From a virus, in the IMG/VR virus record IMGVR_UViG_3300008258_000463, positions 1 through 30,649 of that record: a stretch of DNA of 30,649 bases. One strand, 5' to 3'. The notes below the pieces were generated by a model, which did no database searches, had not been told where the DNA came from, and saw only the letters and a program-made list of their open reading frames with translations. Of this stretch, positions 30,308 to 30,649 are shown in pieces; position 1 is the stretch's first letter, and every line of letters starts with the position of its first letter. A program made the position numbers and the translations under genes.

Positions 30308-30649
30308 ATGGCTAAGACATACTATAAGTTTGCGGAACGCAGTGCTGAGTCACAAATTAATTGGGCTGAGGTAGGGAAGAATGTAACGGATATGCTCAAC
30401 ACTGAGGCATCAATCCGTGAAGAAAAGAAAGCTGCAATTGATGAGGCATCTCGCCAATACGGTGAGGTGTTATCAAATGCACCTACGGGGGATTTTAAGG
30501 CTGCTAGTGAATGGACATTAGACTTTGCTAATGACGCAGCACAAGCTCGTTTAATGCAGGATAGATTGCTAAAGAGTGGTCGACTAAGTGTTCGTGACTA
30601 TACAGTTCAAAGACAGAACTTGGGAGATAGCACAAAGCAAATGTTTGAG
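30308..30649 (+). CDS. Internal virion protein, N-terminal part (runs off the window)
   Basis: An ATG at 30308, three bases after the previous stop, opens a frame of 114 codons that is still open at the window end. Visible parts: MAKTYYKFAERSAESQINWA, EVGKNVTDMLNTEASI, EEKKAAIDEASRQYGEVLSN, then a helix with AAQARLMQDRLLKSGRLSVR. The protein is helical and charged. In podovirus-like phages a very large internal or cargo protein usually follows this position, which suits the form. No enzyme motif is visible in the part present. Confidence 0.65.
   Translation, partial: MAKTYYKFAERSAESQINWAEVGKNVTDMLNTEASIREEKKAAIDEASRQYGEVLSNAPTGDFKAASEWTLDFANDAAQARLMQDRLLKSGRLSVRDYTVQRQNLGDSTKQMFE

Overview
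The window is 30.6 kb of a double-stranded DNA tailed phage, most likely a short-tailed (podovirus-like) phage of a Bacteroidota host such as a flavobacterium. The evidence for phage is a continuous morphogenesis order: TerL, portal, scaffold, HK97-type capsid, connector, tail tube and internal virion proteins. A holin, an amidase and a spanin-like lipoprotein are embedded upstream. The evidence for the host is the recurring Bacteroidota-type -7 promoter box (TAnnTTTG) 13-22 bases before many starts, with almost no Shine-Dalgarno sequences. The TerL, capsid and tail-tube sequences recall crAss-like and environmental Bacteroidota phages, but this is judged from memory. Stops look standard (TAA, TAG and TGA all used). 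All genes but one lie on the plus strand.

Layout. 1-510: non-coding control-like region with seven copies of a 25-bp dyad repeat and a perfect 82-bp alternating purine/pyrimidine tract. 511-705: a small Met-rich gene and a terminator. 706-1209: AT-rich intergenic region with an inverted repeat, an orphan Shine-Dalgarno sequence, a run of hairpins ending in a terminator, then a full -33/-7 promoter covered by an operator-like palindrome. 1210-3083: phage groEL followed by groES. 3049-3492: a lone minus-strand gene, probably a winged-helix regulator. 3546-5560: six tightly coupled small, mostly basic genes of phage families, probably packaged or structural. 5586-8034: virion surface and fibre-like proteins, including a leucine-rich-repeat fibre candidate. 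8038-10067: lysis block (holin, amidase, candidate unimolecular spanin) with small basic proteins. 10033-10905: metallophosphoesterase. 10936-12850: coiled-coil protein, jelly-roll-like fibre candidate, a GroES-like-fold candidate and a possible small terminase. 12795-20070: TerL, portal, scaffold and major capsid protein, closed by a strong terminator. 20147-30649: connector proteins, a 1535-residue tail-tube/nozzle protein, appendage proteins and internal virion proteins; the last gene runs off the window.

How it fits together. TerL and portal package DNA into shells built from capsid protein and scaffold. The connector and nozzle proteins form the short tail, the fibre-like proteins recognise the host, and the internal proteins are ejected. 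The phage chaperonin pair probably folds a virion protein. Short leaders and overlapping stop/start codons (ATGA, TAATG) point to translationally coupled operons. The most promising things to follow up are the operator-controlled chaperonin, the promoter-terminator unit at 20890-20992 that encodes no protein, the left-end repeat/alternating-tract region, the orphan Shine-Dalgarno site, and the GroES-like protein at 12006-12569.
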